Shown: positions 26,488 through 38,740, counted from the first letter of the stretch. The stretch: DNA of 64,000 nt from Monomorium pharaonis (GCF_013373865.1 NC_050474.1:5493561-5557560), one strand, 5' to 3'. The notes: generated from the sequence alone by a model not told the origin. Program-made: numbers and translations.

Positions 26488-26970
26488 TGGCTCCCGGCGT
26501 TTCTTCCTCTTCTTGCCTCTCGCGCTGGTCGTGCTGGTCGTTTTACTGTCGCTCGTAACAAGAGTAATAGCACCCGTGCTCGTTGTCTGAGCGCCATACA
26601 GTCCTGCGGATTGTTAACCCCGGTGAACTTATTTTTACACAATTTCGTGCCAGCGCCGCTTAAGACGCTCGTAACGCGCGTAAAGCCAAGGACGAGTTCA
26701 CTTTTCGTGCGATGGTTTCAAGAGCTTTTTGTATACCATCAGTATCTTGACGTAAATAAACTTCGAAGAATGGCGAGCGGGGGAGTGCTTAGCTTTACGA
26801 TGGAAATATTTCTGGCGGAAATATCAATCGAAAATTAAAATTATGTTTTCGTGTTTGGAAAATCTGTTGTTAAAGGTGAAATTTAATTTTCTCTAGTGAC
26901 AGGCGTTAAACATATCATGCGTTTAGATTTCGCAAAGAGGGATTTCCAGGCGAAAAAATTACAGATGCAG

Positions 26971-27077
26971 GGTCATGTAACTCTTTCTTAGAGCAGGAAT
27001 GTAAAAAGTGAAAGATTTCTCTATTGATAAAAATTTTCACTTTCACGTTTCCGTCCTGGGAAGAAAGTTACACGACC
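26971..27077. ncRNA. 107-nt imperfect hairpin, pre-miRNA-like
   Basis: The left arm GGTCATGTAACTCTTTCTT and the right arm, ending AAGAAAGTTACACGACC, are complementary with a 2-nt bulge. Inner parts AAAGTGAAA and TTTCACTTT also pair, leaving a short AT-rich loop. Roughly 35 pairs with bulges span a 107-nt unit, within the usual size of animal pre-miRNAs. I do not recognise a known insect miRNA in either arm. It could instead be a foldback remnant of a transposon. Confidence 0.35.
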
Positions 27078-27464
27078 GCCAACTCCGAGCACAGCGGATT
27101 TTCTTAGGTTGAAGCTGTCTGCGAGTTGTAATTGCCGTATATTCAAGTTTAATTAAATTTAATAACAATTCGCTTTGTGATAAATCCTCACGGCAACTGT
27201 TATAAACTGCTAAGTTTCTCACAATTCTGTTGCAGTGCGTTGCCTCGCGACGCGATTAGTATTTCGAAACAGAGAGAGAAAGCGGCAGCATCTCAAGTAT
27301 GCGGAAGCATACATAGATAAGAGAAATAAATTAAGTTTATAAACTGGGAGGGAAGGGAATGATCTAGATTCGATGTGCGTCTAAAAATACTTTATATTCA
27401 GATAGATCCTCGTCGCGATAAATGATTTTATAAATTCACCTGGATGTAATCACAACAAGGCACA

Positions 27465-27548
27465 TTCAAGAATTTATGCATTTAACTTAAATGCACAAAT
27501 TTCAATTCGAGCATTTATATAGTTCATTGAAATATATAAATACTTGAA
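27465..27548. repeat. AT-rich foldback
   Basis: TTCAAGAATTTAT at the left pairs with ATAAATACTTGAA at the right with one mismatch. The arm also contains the short palindrome GCATTTAACTTAAATGC. It may be a MITE remnant or a chance AT-rich foldback. Confidence 0.45.
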
Positions 27549-27999
27549 TAGACAAAATTTAATTTAGTGGGAAAATTTAGTCCAAATTAACATTTTTTTC
27601 TCAGTGTAAGATTATAACCGGCGTATTATTGGTTGCAATTAATCTTATTCATATTTTGTACAATTCGCTCTTAACTTACGACTTAAACGACACTCGACAA
27701 CTTAATTATTAGAAATTAACGGAAATTGCTTGATAAGGAATATTAATTTATAAAAGTCATCGTTAGTTCTAATTAATAACTCTCTCGCAAGATAAAAAAT
27801 ATTATACAAGCGTGCAGAATTATAAAATCTTATCCTGTCCATCTTACATGATAAGATTTTTTCATCGAGAATGGACGTACTTCTCGGAGATGCGAAATAT
27901 TCTCCCGGGGAACGTTTTAGATTTTTTTGAAAGAAAAATTCGCCGAGGCTAATATTTGCGTCTGTGCAATTTTCTTTCTTCATCAGCGAAATTAAAAAC

Positions 28000-28970
28000 C
28001 AGGCGCGTTTTTCACGAGATTGCGAGAAGACGTTTCACAAGTTGCGTCACCCGGGGCGGAGAGATCCAAGCATCGCTCCTAAAGGTCTCTAAGGTCAGAA
28101 GTTTTGATCTCGCGACGCGCTCAATCACGCCGCGCTTATACGACAAATTGCGTTCTCCGCGGGCATGCACGTCGCGACATCGGCGCTCAACTCCGGCGCA
28201 ATATCTCCGCTCCGACGAGTCGTCGTCGTCGTCGTCGTCGTCGTACCCAGCATCTTTCGGGGACGCGAGAAGGAGGGAAGGGGAGAGAGAATACGACCAC
28301 TCTAAAACCGCCGGATTTTCTCGTAAAAACCCACCCTTAAAGGCGGGCCCTGGTGGCATTAGCGAAATGCCGGTAAGAGCCGCGACAGCCGTCGTACGAC
28401 GGCCGTCACCTCTCAGTTTAATGTCAATCCTCAAATGTCACGTAACCATCCACCGCTACTTGGCTCCCGTGTCCTTATCGTCTGCGCGAGGCTCCCAGGG
28501 GGGCTCTCGCGGGAATAGCGTTTCGACACGGCACATTGTGCCTCCGGTCTTCCTTCCCCCCCCCCTCCCCTCTACCCTTCGACCGCGACCCCGAAAACTT
28601 TCGGTTTCCTTCGGTAGCTCGTTATTCCCCGGGCGCGGCACTCCGCTCCGCTAATTGGATATGTATTTGGCCGTACGTCCCTGCATAGGACAGGCACTAT
28701 CGCTTCCCGCGCGCCAACATGGCCGCGGGCCGGCTTGTTTGTACGGCAGTTTATCTTTTCATCGGACAATATTTCTGACAGTCTCCGGGCAACTGAAATA
28801 TATCGTGTCGTTAAATCACGATTTTCGGCCGCCTTTCACCCCCGTAAATTGCGGCTACCCCCCCCCCGATAAAATAAATCGAACGCTGTACGAATTTAGC
28901 GAAAGTGTGATAAGAGAATCGTGCGGCTTATCATTTTCCATCTATTGAGGCAATTTTATATATACGGCAA
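28000..28970. other. CpG-dense block, open frames on both strands
   Basis: A plus-strand frame of 232 codons (27956-28654) and minus-strand frames overlap across the same DNA, and all include the (GTC)n repeat at 28219-28243. Serine/aspartate runs come from the repeat, and no domain is visible on either strand. Two C runs are present (28558-28566, 28860-28867). I regard it as non-coding. Confidence 0.45.
28219..28243. repeat. (GTC)8 microsatellite
   Basis: Twenty-five bp of GTC units, encoding poly-Ser on the plus strand and poly-Asp on the minus strand. Confidence 0.95.
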
Positions 28971-29712
28971 CAGGATACATTTTCCTCGCTGTTAAATATC
29001 ACGAAATCAGATTGAAATCAATTTTTTTGTGTCGCACTATACGTAACTTTGTTGTTTTTAGTTAAATTAACGATATAATATAACGGCGAGCAGCGGCGAG
29101 AGACACGGGGATGATTTTCAAATGATTCAAATCGAGTATAATTTGATATCACGAGTTTAACAGCTAAATGTTGATTTAGAACCAGGAAAGTCAACGTTTC
29201 CCCGGACTGATTTATATACGTCAGGAGAGACGTATTACAATTAAATTCGGCAAATTGAAACCTCAGCAAAAGAGTCACGCCACACAACTGCCAACCGCCG
29301 TTGAAATTAAGTTCAAAAGATCTCGCGTTTCGTCGCGCGGAACGAAGTGACGCATCGACAAGCAGCGATATCAACAGGGGCGCAATCAACATTAAATGCA
29401 AACATGTAACGCATAACTCGCCCGAAATTCCGCTAATATGACGAGGCATTTTCAAAATTGCCACTCGCACGCTGGCGCGGCATTGCTCGCGTGCGCCGCA
29501 TATCGCTCGTACGTTCGCGCTGCTGTTAGCAACATCGCCCTTTTCTATTTATGTATACATCGCCGTACGGGAATAGCTTTCTGATTCTCACGTGTACGCA
29601 ATCTGGCGAACCTATTGCAGCTGGAAAGTTATATTTGTCCGCAATTGGAGCTGCGCCTTCTTCTCCCTCCACCCCCGCTAAACCTGCCCCCACTTGTTTT
29701 TAAACGCGGACG

Positions 29713-29756
<44 letters not shown>

Positions 29757-31950
29757 TGAGTCGGAAACTAACATCTGCTTTTTTTATCGTTTTAACGATC
29801 TCGCGCGATGCATCATTATTGATTCAGAGTTTCCGAGAGAGCAGGAAATATCGTCATCGCTTATCGTTTCTCGAAAAAAAAAAAAAGAGAGAGAGAAATC
29901 TAAATCTGAGAAAATCGTAAAGCTGACTCGAGTGACTAAACTTTCGAAGGTTTCGATCATCGAATCGGTTACTTTCCGCGGCACCGTCGAATCTCTATTT
30001 TTCTCCGTCTCGAGCGTGTGGTCCTGATTAAAGGTAGCACATTTCCCTTCTTGGCCGTGTCAGTTTCAGCCCGGATATAAATACTACGTGAAGGACGGTG
30101 TATTGCGAGAACAGGCGGTTTATTTAGTAAGCAAGATATGAAAATCCGTGCAAGTGACGATTCGGATGCGAATCGAATAAACAGTTTCTCTGGACATGAC
30201 AGGCTTATGCACGCGCACGTGCAACTGCGAATGCAGTCCGCGTGCGCGTACACGCACAACCTTGTGTAATTGAAACGCCGGGAAATGATGTAGAGACGTT
30301 GCTGTACCGCATATATACGGGAATAACCGTGCACGGGAATATGATTTTAGATGCGCGTCTAACGTTTGATAAATAGATGGGAAGGTACAAATACAAAACA
30401 ATTCTCGATTGAGGCCACGTCATTTTTTTATAACAATAGAAAACAATTTATTATTTGTTACAAGAATTTATTACAATGTTTCTACAATTAATTTTCTACA
30501 ATCATATTTTTCTCAATAACTTTTAAATGTATTTCGAATTGAATTATTTTAATTTTTCCACTGAATAACACTTTTATAATAATTATCTACTTTTTAATCT
30601 CTAAGAAATATAAGTTTCTCTTATAATGAAAGTAATCCTTACAATGGAGGTCTTTAAACTAAAGTTTTTTTCTTTTCGAACACTAATTTTGCTCGCGAAG
30701 ACCTCTCTTTTATCGCATTGCGAAGTTCCGCCTCGGCAAAAGTAGTTCAATATGACGGCAGATCGTGGCTTACGGGACACCGCTGTATATGAGCACGAAG
30801 TTTCTATCGCTACCTGCGAGGAAAGCGATGCCATGCAACGCGGTTAGCCGCAGACTCGATACGCACATTCAACGACTCCGAACTGCAATTACTAGTAACC
30901 ATCTTCACGCCGCGGCCTCGCATAGTTATACCGCCGTTATGCGAAATTTCCGGTTAATCCGACGACTTTTGCGAACGATCGCGGCGAGATGTTACACGCC
31001 GCGAGAGACCTCGTGGAACCTCGCTCGGGCCTAATGGGATTGAAATTAATGCATTTCGACGCTTTATCACTAAGGACTAACAACGGCGGACAATCGATAG
31101 AAGAGAATTAATTCAGGTGTCACAACGAGGTACAATAAGACAATTTTATTATTAATTCGTTATTAGCCTTATAGCCAGATTTACGCTATCTTTACCATAC
31201 TGTAGAATATTTATGAGCACTTATGTCGAGTCTTATTGACCGCGTCAGTCCAGATAGCGTTGTCACTTCTTCGACCTCACAGTGAGAAAATACACCAAGT
31301 AATCGCAATAAGATTGATCTTGAGCTCATGGACGAAAAAAATCTACGCAGACCGTCGGAGCATAGAGGTACATAGGTGCCGTGGTTTTGACAAAATGTCG
31401 TACAGAATCCCTAAATTGAGTGATATTACGAAATCTCGACAGGCGGAAATCCCGAGGAACGGTGCTCGATGATAAATCACACGGTCGCGACCCGGCGCGA
31501 AATTGGCCGGGGCGGGCATAAAACAGCGTTCGGCAATGATTTTCGGCAGGCACCGCTCGCGAGAGCCGGTCGCGGTGTATAGCCGTCACGGGCAGATGGA
31601 TTTATCAAAAGCAAAACATTATACGCGCGCACCAACGCGCAGCCCGCCATCAAAACATTTCGATTCGAGATGGATTTAGCGCCGGTGGATATCACGCCGG
31701 GGGTTTCACAAGCCAAGGGTCTAAATCGGGAGCCGATTGACGCACGGTCAAATTTCGCCGGTGCGCCTCTGAGTTCTCCGCGCGGCGTGTCGCGTCGCGT
31801 TCGCGTTCGCGGTGCCCTGCGCCGTGATCGATTTTCCGAAGCCGAACACCTGGCTCTCGTATCGAGAACTACTCTCCCGAGAGAGAGTATTATTCCCGGT
31901 AAAGATAGATGGTGAAGCTCGAAAGACGAGGGAGATATATGTATACGCCT
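28970..31950. other. non-coding, mixed
   Basis: No gene is supported. A minus-strand frame of up to 150 codons (29018-29470) has a hydrophobic stretch near its N terminus (LMLIAPLLISLLVDA) but no splice or family signal; I leave it uncalled. A 32-bp (CT)n tract lies at 29715-29746. Confidence 0.45.
29715..29746. repeat. (CT)16 microsatellite
   Basis: Uninterrupted 32 bp, extended by imperfect CT units to about 29756. Confidence 0.95.
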
Positions 31951-32071
31951 ATACAGGGCCGTGACCAGACAACCCCGGCTTGAGGCGTATTGATGAGATT
32001 TTTTTCCTTTTACGTTTTATCCAATTCGTCTCGTTATCATTCAGCAAACATTGATAATATTTGTGGTTATT

Positions 32072-32430
32072 AATTTTGAAACGTTCGATTTGAAGACTAT
32101 TCGCACCTCAGTATCTTAAGATGAAAAAAACGTTTAAAAATATCACTTGTTCTTAGGAATTATTCTTAATTGATTACTATCAATTATCCAAGAAATGGAT
32201 ATTAATCTGAAATGAAGAAAAATTCTGCTGTTGACATCGTCTCAATATTTAAAGATTTTATATATAATGAATACTTGTTGACCAATTTTTAAACGTTAAA
32301 TTTGAAGACTTGATATCTCAGTATTTATAAAAAATTATTTAAGTGATATTACGCTAAGAAATTAAGAGAATTATTAAAGAAAAGAAAAGCGCTATTGTCG
32401 ATATCATCTTTATATTCGGAGAATTTATTT
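32072..32430. repeat. diverged tandem duplication, about 210-bp unit
   Basis: AACGTTCGATTTGAAGACT with CTCAGTAT (from about 32080) recurs as AACGTTAAATTTGAAGACTT with CTCAGTAT (from about 32292). Later blocks recur in the same order: GGAATTATTC with AGAATTATTA, and GCTGTTGACATCGTCTCA with GCTATTGTCGATATCATC. The second unit is shorter by about 50 bp. No open frame is involved. Confidence 0.6.
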
Positions 32431-35160
32431 GAAGCGGTTGAAAATTGCAGAACCTTCCTGCGCACACATAATTTATCTCGCATCGGAAATTTATCGTTTC
32501 TAAAATTTCGGTACGTCTCTCCCGGTCCTGCCTGTACAGGACGTTGCAGAAACAGTAGACCGGTTACGGTCGCTAGTCGGAAGAAATACGGCGACCGCGT
32601 CCGTCGAAAAACGTTGTTAAATGTCCCCATTCTTTACCCTGCCGGCGAATAATTTATGGTGGTCTAATTGAAGCGCGCTTGAGTGTTAATGATGCGGATT
32701 TTACATCGCACGAAACATTATCGACTAGTGAATGGTGGATTTTATCCTCGCTTGAGTTGAGGTGATTAATATAGAGATTATTGTAGAGTGCCATTTAAAA
32801 TGCGATTTGACATTATTGAAAAGCTCTCTTTGGCTTTCGAGATAACGTTGCAAACTGTAATCGTAATCGGAAAGATATTGGGAAAACTGAACGCGTTAAA
32901 AAAGGGAGATATTTAAAAAAAAAGCTGGCAAAACGTCGGGATTAAAAGCTTAATATATTTTCAGCGAAACATTATTCTTGCTCGGGTGGATAAAGAGAAA
33001 AGAGAATCCGAGAAAGCTATCTTAAAATTGCCTAAAAAAGCAGACAATCTAAACATAGTGCTGCTTCTACATGGCACGATTTCAGTGCGATTGCCTTCAA
33101 GATAAAAGATTCAAAAGCACAAGAAGGAAGACAAATAAATAATAGATGGGAAATTACGACGAACGGAATTGCGGTGGAGCCTGCCAACTTCCGTAAGACT
33201 TATGGGTACACTGGTTTCGATACTAGAATACCATCACCGTGCCAGATGTCGGTGCTCAAACGCGAAAGTTTCATATTAACTGCGAAAACGAGAAACCAAG
33301 TAAGAAGCTCAAGAATTATCTCTTAAAGAGAATTTTCAAAGAACCAAATGTCCGCAATGTCTATTATATGTATATTTCCACGTATTCACGTTGCAAAGGG
33401 CACGTTTTCCATCTCTTTATTTCCGCCTGTAACTCTTTCTTTTGTCGTTATTATATTTTTGATAAATTTTAAACAGCTTATAACAATCTCTATAAAAACA
33501 ATTAGTCGCATTATCCGGCGCACGAAAAGTCACTTTAATCTTTTTCGTAGAAAACTGTTAAACAAACAAAAAAGTCCAACAACAATTCTTAACTGTATGA
33601 GTGTTTTCAGAATAGTGTTAATGTGTAAATAAATTTAAGTGGTATTCTAGGACTAGAAATGAAACATAAAATAACTGCTAATCACATATTGGGATTCTGA
33701 TCGATGGAACGGATCCTCCGACATCCTATGCGTCTCTGTAAAATATATTTGCGCCGGGTATCATATTCCGACTCGGATCAATATTGATTACCGGCGGAGT
33801 TCGTAAGAATATTCGTCCGCTATTGTCTCGCGAAGTTCTAGTCCGTCCCCCCGGGCGATGGACCGGTACGCTGGAAGCGGAGCAAGCGTAGCGCGGAGCT
33901 AGAGAGATAAGTTTCTCCCGTCACGTCGCGCATATACGCGCGAGGGTTTTTTCCGCGCGGCGCGCAATTTTAGAACTTAATTAAAACGAAATCCAATTGA
34001 AATATTTACGCGCGCGCGCGCGGGGAGGAGGGATTCCGCGCCGGGGGAGAGAAAAGTGTTTATTACGGGTGCCGGCCGAATTTGTACCGGCGCGCGGTCG
34101 CGGAGAAGCCGCCGCCGCCGCCGCGGACGCGGTATTTGCAAAATTAAAAGTACGAACACGTGTACCGCCGCTGGATGAGATTATGCAAACTAAGTTTACA
34201 TTTAGATGCAAACATAAGGCTTACGCGCCGGCTAAAATGTAAGCTACGTACATTCGCAGGTGCATATCGTGTCCGTTCGGCGCGCGCGCGCGCGCGCGCG
34301 CCCTGAACTATAGCATCTACATATTATGTATATCGCGCGGACATTACAGTACGTCGTTCGTGATATACACGTTGACTTAATCTACCATTTAGAATATGAG
34401 CGCGGTAAGCGCCGGAAACAACGCTGGTTTAAGCATTTATAACCGTTAATGGATAAGACGTGTTTCTGCCACGTTTGACGTGCTGACGTTTGTTGCTTTG
34501 TCCGAGATTAGAAGCATAATGGATATTTAACTAAAATTCCGGTCACCAGCGTGTACATTTGCGCAACGAGAACGGGGACGATAATATTTCCTGCGCGAAT
34601 GAAATAAAATGAGATATTACGAAACAGGAAAGGCACATTAATATGCCGCGCCACTGAAAAAAAAAAAAAAGAAGGTAGACATTCCTTCTTCGAAGAGCTT
34701 TTGCAATGCACACGTCGTTACGTTTTTAGGTAAAAACTAGCTCTACTGGCGCTTTCAAAGGAAGATAACAATAGCGACAAAAGAATGAATACGCGGCGTT
34801 TTATAACTGCGCGGAATATCGAAACCGGTAACGTGTAGCGTGAATAACGCAAACGACGGTAACATTGTAAAACGTCGTTCTATGTGAAAACTATTTCGAA
34901 GTATTCTCTTTAAGCTGTGCATACCGCATACCCCAAAGGACGGTGTATAGTTTCCAGATAAAGGGCCATATGTTCGGTACTTGGAGTCGAGTGTATACAA
35001 ATCCCCGCTCGTGAGCCGCATAAGAATGTGTAGTAGCTGCTGTCCCGGCCGAAAACATCCGGCCAAGTTCTGCATATTTCACCTATTGCCCGTAAATACG
35101 AACCTTTCCCCATCGCGAATGAAATCAAAATCAGCGCAGGGGGCAAAATTGATAAAGCAA
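32430..35160. other. non-coding, with GC-rich patch
   Basis: Mixed DNA without a supported gene. A CpG-dense patch from 33840 to 34310 holds a (CG)n stretch near 34010-34021, (GCC)n at 34108-34124 and (GC)11 at 34280-34301. Confidence 0.5.
34280..34301. repeat. (GC)11 microsatellite
   Basis: Twenty-two bp of alternating G and C in CpG-dense DNA, close to the (GCC)n run at 34108-34124. Confidence 0.9.
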
Positions 35161-37200
35161 TTTTAAATCATTATTTCATCATATCTGGACACAAAAGTGG
35201 GACGAAAAGTGATCTCTCGAATAGAAAATTACGGTAATTTTTTTAATAACGAAACCGACAGCTTACAAAGAGTATTCGAAGGTAATTTAGCGAAATTAAT
35301 GCGATTAATAACTGATTATGATTTATGTTTAAATTAATCATTGCAATGGATATTCCTATCTATATATTATAAATTGAAAATTTAATAGTGATTAATTCCT
35401 CCCCCGTCAGAGATCAGTGTGATGAATAACATACAGAGCGTCAAATTACAGAAGTCAAAATTGTACAGATATTTAAATAAAGAATTATATAGGAAATTTA
35501 GATCTACAAATAAATTACCCAAACAAAGAAGAAATCCCTTGGAAAAATTGAACTAAACGTTGTTAAATGTAGAATTAAATTATTGCGTCGCTGTCAAATG
35601 TCTCATCCGATATAAAAATACAAAAAAAAAATCCATAATTTGTATGTCCGGTGGATATTTGGCGCGAGTTAATTTTTTTATTATCTTCTACCAACATAAG
35701 GTGATCAAATATTTTTCTCATATTTTATGATGTTCTCAAAAATCCTATAAGTGAATCCTATAAAAGTTATCACGAGGGTATCTTGTTCTTTGGCTTTTAT
35801 AAAAATTGATCATCTTATTCTAAAGCCACACCGAGACGTGTTTGTCGAGGAAGCTTTCTTCCCGCATTGTCTCAGCCTCACAGATGGCATCACCCGATTA
35901 ATCGGAAAGGTTAACAGCCAACAGCTAAAGTCAGCATCAGCTGCCGTCCCGCTGGAAAGTTTGCTTATGTTGGGCCGTTTGTTCCATCCTCGGAATAACT
36001 TCGCGATAAACATTTCGAAAGATGCCGAGGTAGAAGGATTGGCTGATACGTGCCATCATAAAGCTTCCGATGTACAGTGAAATTTATTTAAATGAGAGCA
36101 TCTAAATCTGTACATACAGACCTGTTGGTAAGAACCTGTTCTATGTTTGTGCCATTGCATTAAGCTCGGAAGAGCACGCAAGTGAAGTGATAATATAAAT
36201 TTAATTAACTTTTATGTTTGACTCATTAGAATATAAGTTAATTGTAACCGTAGTTACAGTTTGATAACCAATAATGGTGCGATTAATAATATTTTGAAAT
36301 ACATATAATTATACTTAGTTGCAAATTTTAAACCCGGTTTTGATCTGTAATCCTCTTTAGTTGCCTTTAATGGATTACTGCAATAATTATCTTAAAAGCG
36401 TCATATTCTAATCACTTAATTAATCTTAAAAAAGCGAACCATTCTTTTAATGTAGTTAATTGTTTTAATTAGGTCCTTTAGGAATAGCTTTTTTATAATA
36501 TAAACAAAAAGAAAACTGTTTCTTATTTTATTACTTTGTTTGATTATTCTAAACTTTGTATAACAATATTAAATTTAATATATTGTGAAACATGAAAATG
36601 TGGAAATAAAATTTTTTGTATTAAAATTATATATATAATGTACAAAGTTTATGTTATATTATTGGAAATTGGAGTACTGGAGCTACGTAAGACTCAGTGT
36701 GTGATCGAATTACGATCAATATCAACATTTTGTGCTCCACTAAGTATCGAGAAGTAATCAATCATTCTTCGCGTTTGTCGAAAACTAACGAAAACTTTCG
36801 TGCTTTGACAAAGAAAAAGATTAAATATTTTTACTTCTTTAATTATTTTATTATTTGACATCAAATTAATAAAATTTTATAGCCTTTAGTAATAATAAAA
36901 TTTTTATTTATTTTTTAATTATAGGATGAATACATTATATTTCTCTTTCGTATTTATCTATAATAATTCGAGAAACAGAAGGGACATTGCAACATCGAAA
37001 TACGGCACATGAAATATCATATTAATGCAATTTTTATGTCAGAGAAATTTGCCGCATATACCCTGCTTCTTATAGGAGAAGCGCAGCAGTGAAAACTCGC
37101 GAATATTATTTCACCTCGTTTCGTGTCTTTACATCCCTCACAGAATTTTTATATTTTCGAAAAATATATGCTGAAATTTTTACACTTGTAACATGTACCT
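35160..37200. other. AT-rich, non-coding with one moderate-GC patch
   Basis: AT-rich throughout, except about 35820-36075. There a plus-strand frame (stop at 36078-36080) reads a fairly balanced peptide including HRDVFVEEAFFPHCLSLTDG, but its only ATG is late (35968) and no splice pair is visible. It could be an exon remnant; I do not call it. Confidence 0.45.
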
Positions 37201-37201
37201 G

Positions 37202-37420
37202 TACACGGAAAGAATAATTTTACCGTGAAGTATAAAAATTTAGCTAGGTACACAGCTCTAAAAATAATTTTATCTTGATTTATCAAAATAATTATGTAGG
37301 ACACTTAAGCATGATAATACTGCTACAAAAATTTCTTCTAGCTTTTTCCAGCAACCGGCTTAAACATCCAGCATAATTATTTTCAGATTCGTAATTCAGC
37401 AAGATCGTTCTTTCTGTATA
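37202..37420 (-). mobile_element. MITE family copy B, 219 bp
   Basis: The left end TACACGGAAAGAATAATTTT and the inverted right end TATACAGAAAGAACGATCTT align over 24 bp, with all seven differences being transitions, as expected for an aged inverted repeat. TA borders both ends. Read on the minus strand, the interior holds the same ordered core as copies A and C (AATTATTTTGATAA, AAAATTATTTTTAGA, AGCTAAATTTTTA). No open frame; non-autonomous. Confidence 0.75.
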
Positions 37421-37685
37421 AAATTTGAAAAATTGTAGAAAAAAGAAAGATCACATAATATCATCTTTCTTCAGATTAATTTTTTTATTCATCCGTAGCA
37501 GGAATTTAATTAACACTTATTGTCAGATATTTCTGTTGAAACAGATAAGTGTTTGAGAAACAGTTAAGTATTAAATGGCATTTGAATTCAGGCAAACTAA
37601 CGTCGAAATTGCACGGCAAATCGATCATGTCTCGCTGCATATGGACAAACACGTTTCTCGCGGATCCATTAAACTGCCACGGTGT

Positions 37686-38510
37686 CTAAATATTGCCAAA
37701 AGTCAAACGGCGACCCTTCCGGATTAATCCATAAGGCATACAACGTCGGTGTGTGTTGCGATGTAACCTTTTAGCTTGGAAAATCTTAGCCGGCTGCGGC
37801 GGCCGCGCTTGGCTTCCCCTCGTAGCGTCTCGCTTTACACGCTCCGCCGGAAGTGCAATGGGTTTCCACCGCACGAACGGCTCCCGCAAATATTTGGACC
37901 AGACGCGCTCTCGGAAACCGGCTACTCGATCGATTCCACGACGTCGAGGCATGACCGGGGCATATTGTAATATCTTATCCCATCCTTTCCTGTTAAGAAC
38001 ATATGCACCGCGGACGTTCTTTTTGTTACGGAAACAAAGTATAATGTGAGAAGGCAAACGACAACGCGAAATAATTGAGGCTTCTCCCGTCATTTGTATT
38101 ATATAACACATCTCTGCGTCCGGCATATTGGAATGTTTGCTTAATAGAAGGGACGAAAAACTTTTTGATCGAGTTAAATTGTTATCGTACGTACATAACG
38201 TGATAAGTGTCAACACTTTTGAAGTTATGATAAGAAATTTCATGTCACACTGTGCAGGATTGTTCAAATACCTCGCAGCCATGCGGTCTTGAATATCGCG
38301 GAAAAGTTGCGGGGATCTTGAAAATACTAAAAGTTTCGAGGATCTCAAAAGATTTAAAAGCTTGGGAGTTGTTGTAGATCTTAAAGGCTTACCACATTTC
38401 CAGCGATTGGAACATTCCAAGAGCCCCAGAGCGTTCAGATAACCTTGAGGATTCGAAGAAACGCAACGATACCTACTACGCGCATACCTTTCGATTTGGA
38501 TAAATTCCAT
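37686..38510 (-). CDS. longest intact open frame in the window, function unknown
   Basis: A 274-codon frame begins at an ATG (38510) and has no internal stop, although local composition is only moderately GC-rich, so such a length is not very likely by chance. It is rich in Arg, Lys, Leu and Ser, with scattered Cys. I see no signal peptide, membrane segment, domain or repeat that I recognise. A donor-like GTAAGC lies inside it (about 38386-38391 on the minus strand), so a spliced exon RCVSSNPQGYLNALGLLECS is an alternative. The opposite strand is also open in parts, for example DLENTKSFEDLKRFKSLG on plus near 38313-38366, which weakens the case. Confidence 0.15.
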   Translation of the reverse strand: MEFIQIERYARSRYRCVSSNPQGYLNALGLLECSNRWKCGKPLRSTTTPKLLNLLRSSKLLVFSRSPQLFRDIQDRMAARYLNNPAQCDMKFLIITSKVLTLITLCTYDNNLTRSKSFSSLLLSKHSNMPDAEMCYIIQMTGEASIISRCRLPSHIILCFRNKKNVRGAYVLNRKGWDKILQYAPVMPRRRGIDRVAGFRERVWSKYLREPFVRWKPIALPAERVKRDATRGSQARPPQPAKIFQAKRLHRNTHRRCMPYGLIRKGRRLTFGNI

Positions 38511-38572
38511 TCAGCCGAGCGTAACGTGTATCATAGTACATTCTTACGTTACCGAGAACGCGCATGCAACCG

Positions 38573-38740
38573 TACGCAGAAAGAACTGTTCTGCTAAGGT
38601 ATCTAAAGATTTTAGCCGCGGCTACAGATCGGAAAATAATTATGTGGATCGCTCGGGCTGGTTGCTGGAATGGCTTGGACTTTATAATTATTTTGATAAT
38701 ACAAAATTATTTTTAGATTCAGCTAAATTTTTAAGATCCC
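38573..38740 (+). mobile_element. MITE family copy C, truncated or diverged
   Basis: The start TACGCAGAAAGAACTGTTCT matches the family terminus. GGAAAATAATTATGTGGAT, GGTTGCTGG, ATAATTATTTTGATAA, AAAATTATTTTTAGA and AGCTAAATTTTTA follow in the same order as in copy B. The right terminal repeat is not clearly present, so this copy is truncated or too diverged to see its end. Confidence 0.65.

Larger units (their letters stand above)
26600..28000. other. non-coding, AT-leaning, with two foldbacks
   Basis: No gene is supported. The block is notable for two imperfect inverted repeats, at 26971-27077 and 27465-27548, and for a stretch ending TTTTTTCTCAGTGTA near 27592-27607 that resembles a DNA-transposon terminus without a visible partner. 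Confidence 0.5.

Noticed and set aside
26245..26838. 197-codon plus-strand open frame
   Set aside because: Spans a (GAC)n tract read as poly-Arg, overlaps open frames on the other strand, and has no domain or splice signal.
27592..27607. Transposon-like terminus TTTTTTCTCAGTGTA
   Set aside because: No inverted partner found within the preceding or following kilobase, so no element can be delimited.
27956..28654. 232-codon plus-strand open frame
   Set aside because: Begins at a non-ATG codon, includes the (GTC)n serine run, and is mirrored by minus-strand open frames; best explained by CpG richness.
29018..29470. 150-codon minus-strand frame with a hydrophobic N-terminal stretch
   Set aside because: No ATG context, splice site, cleavage site or family resemblance strong enough; a single hydrophobic run is weak evidence.
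33239..33472. Frame with a GTAAGA donor-like site (33298)
   Set aside because: AT-rich, low-complexity peptide and no acceptor of quality upstream.
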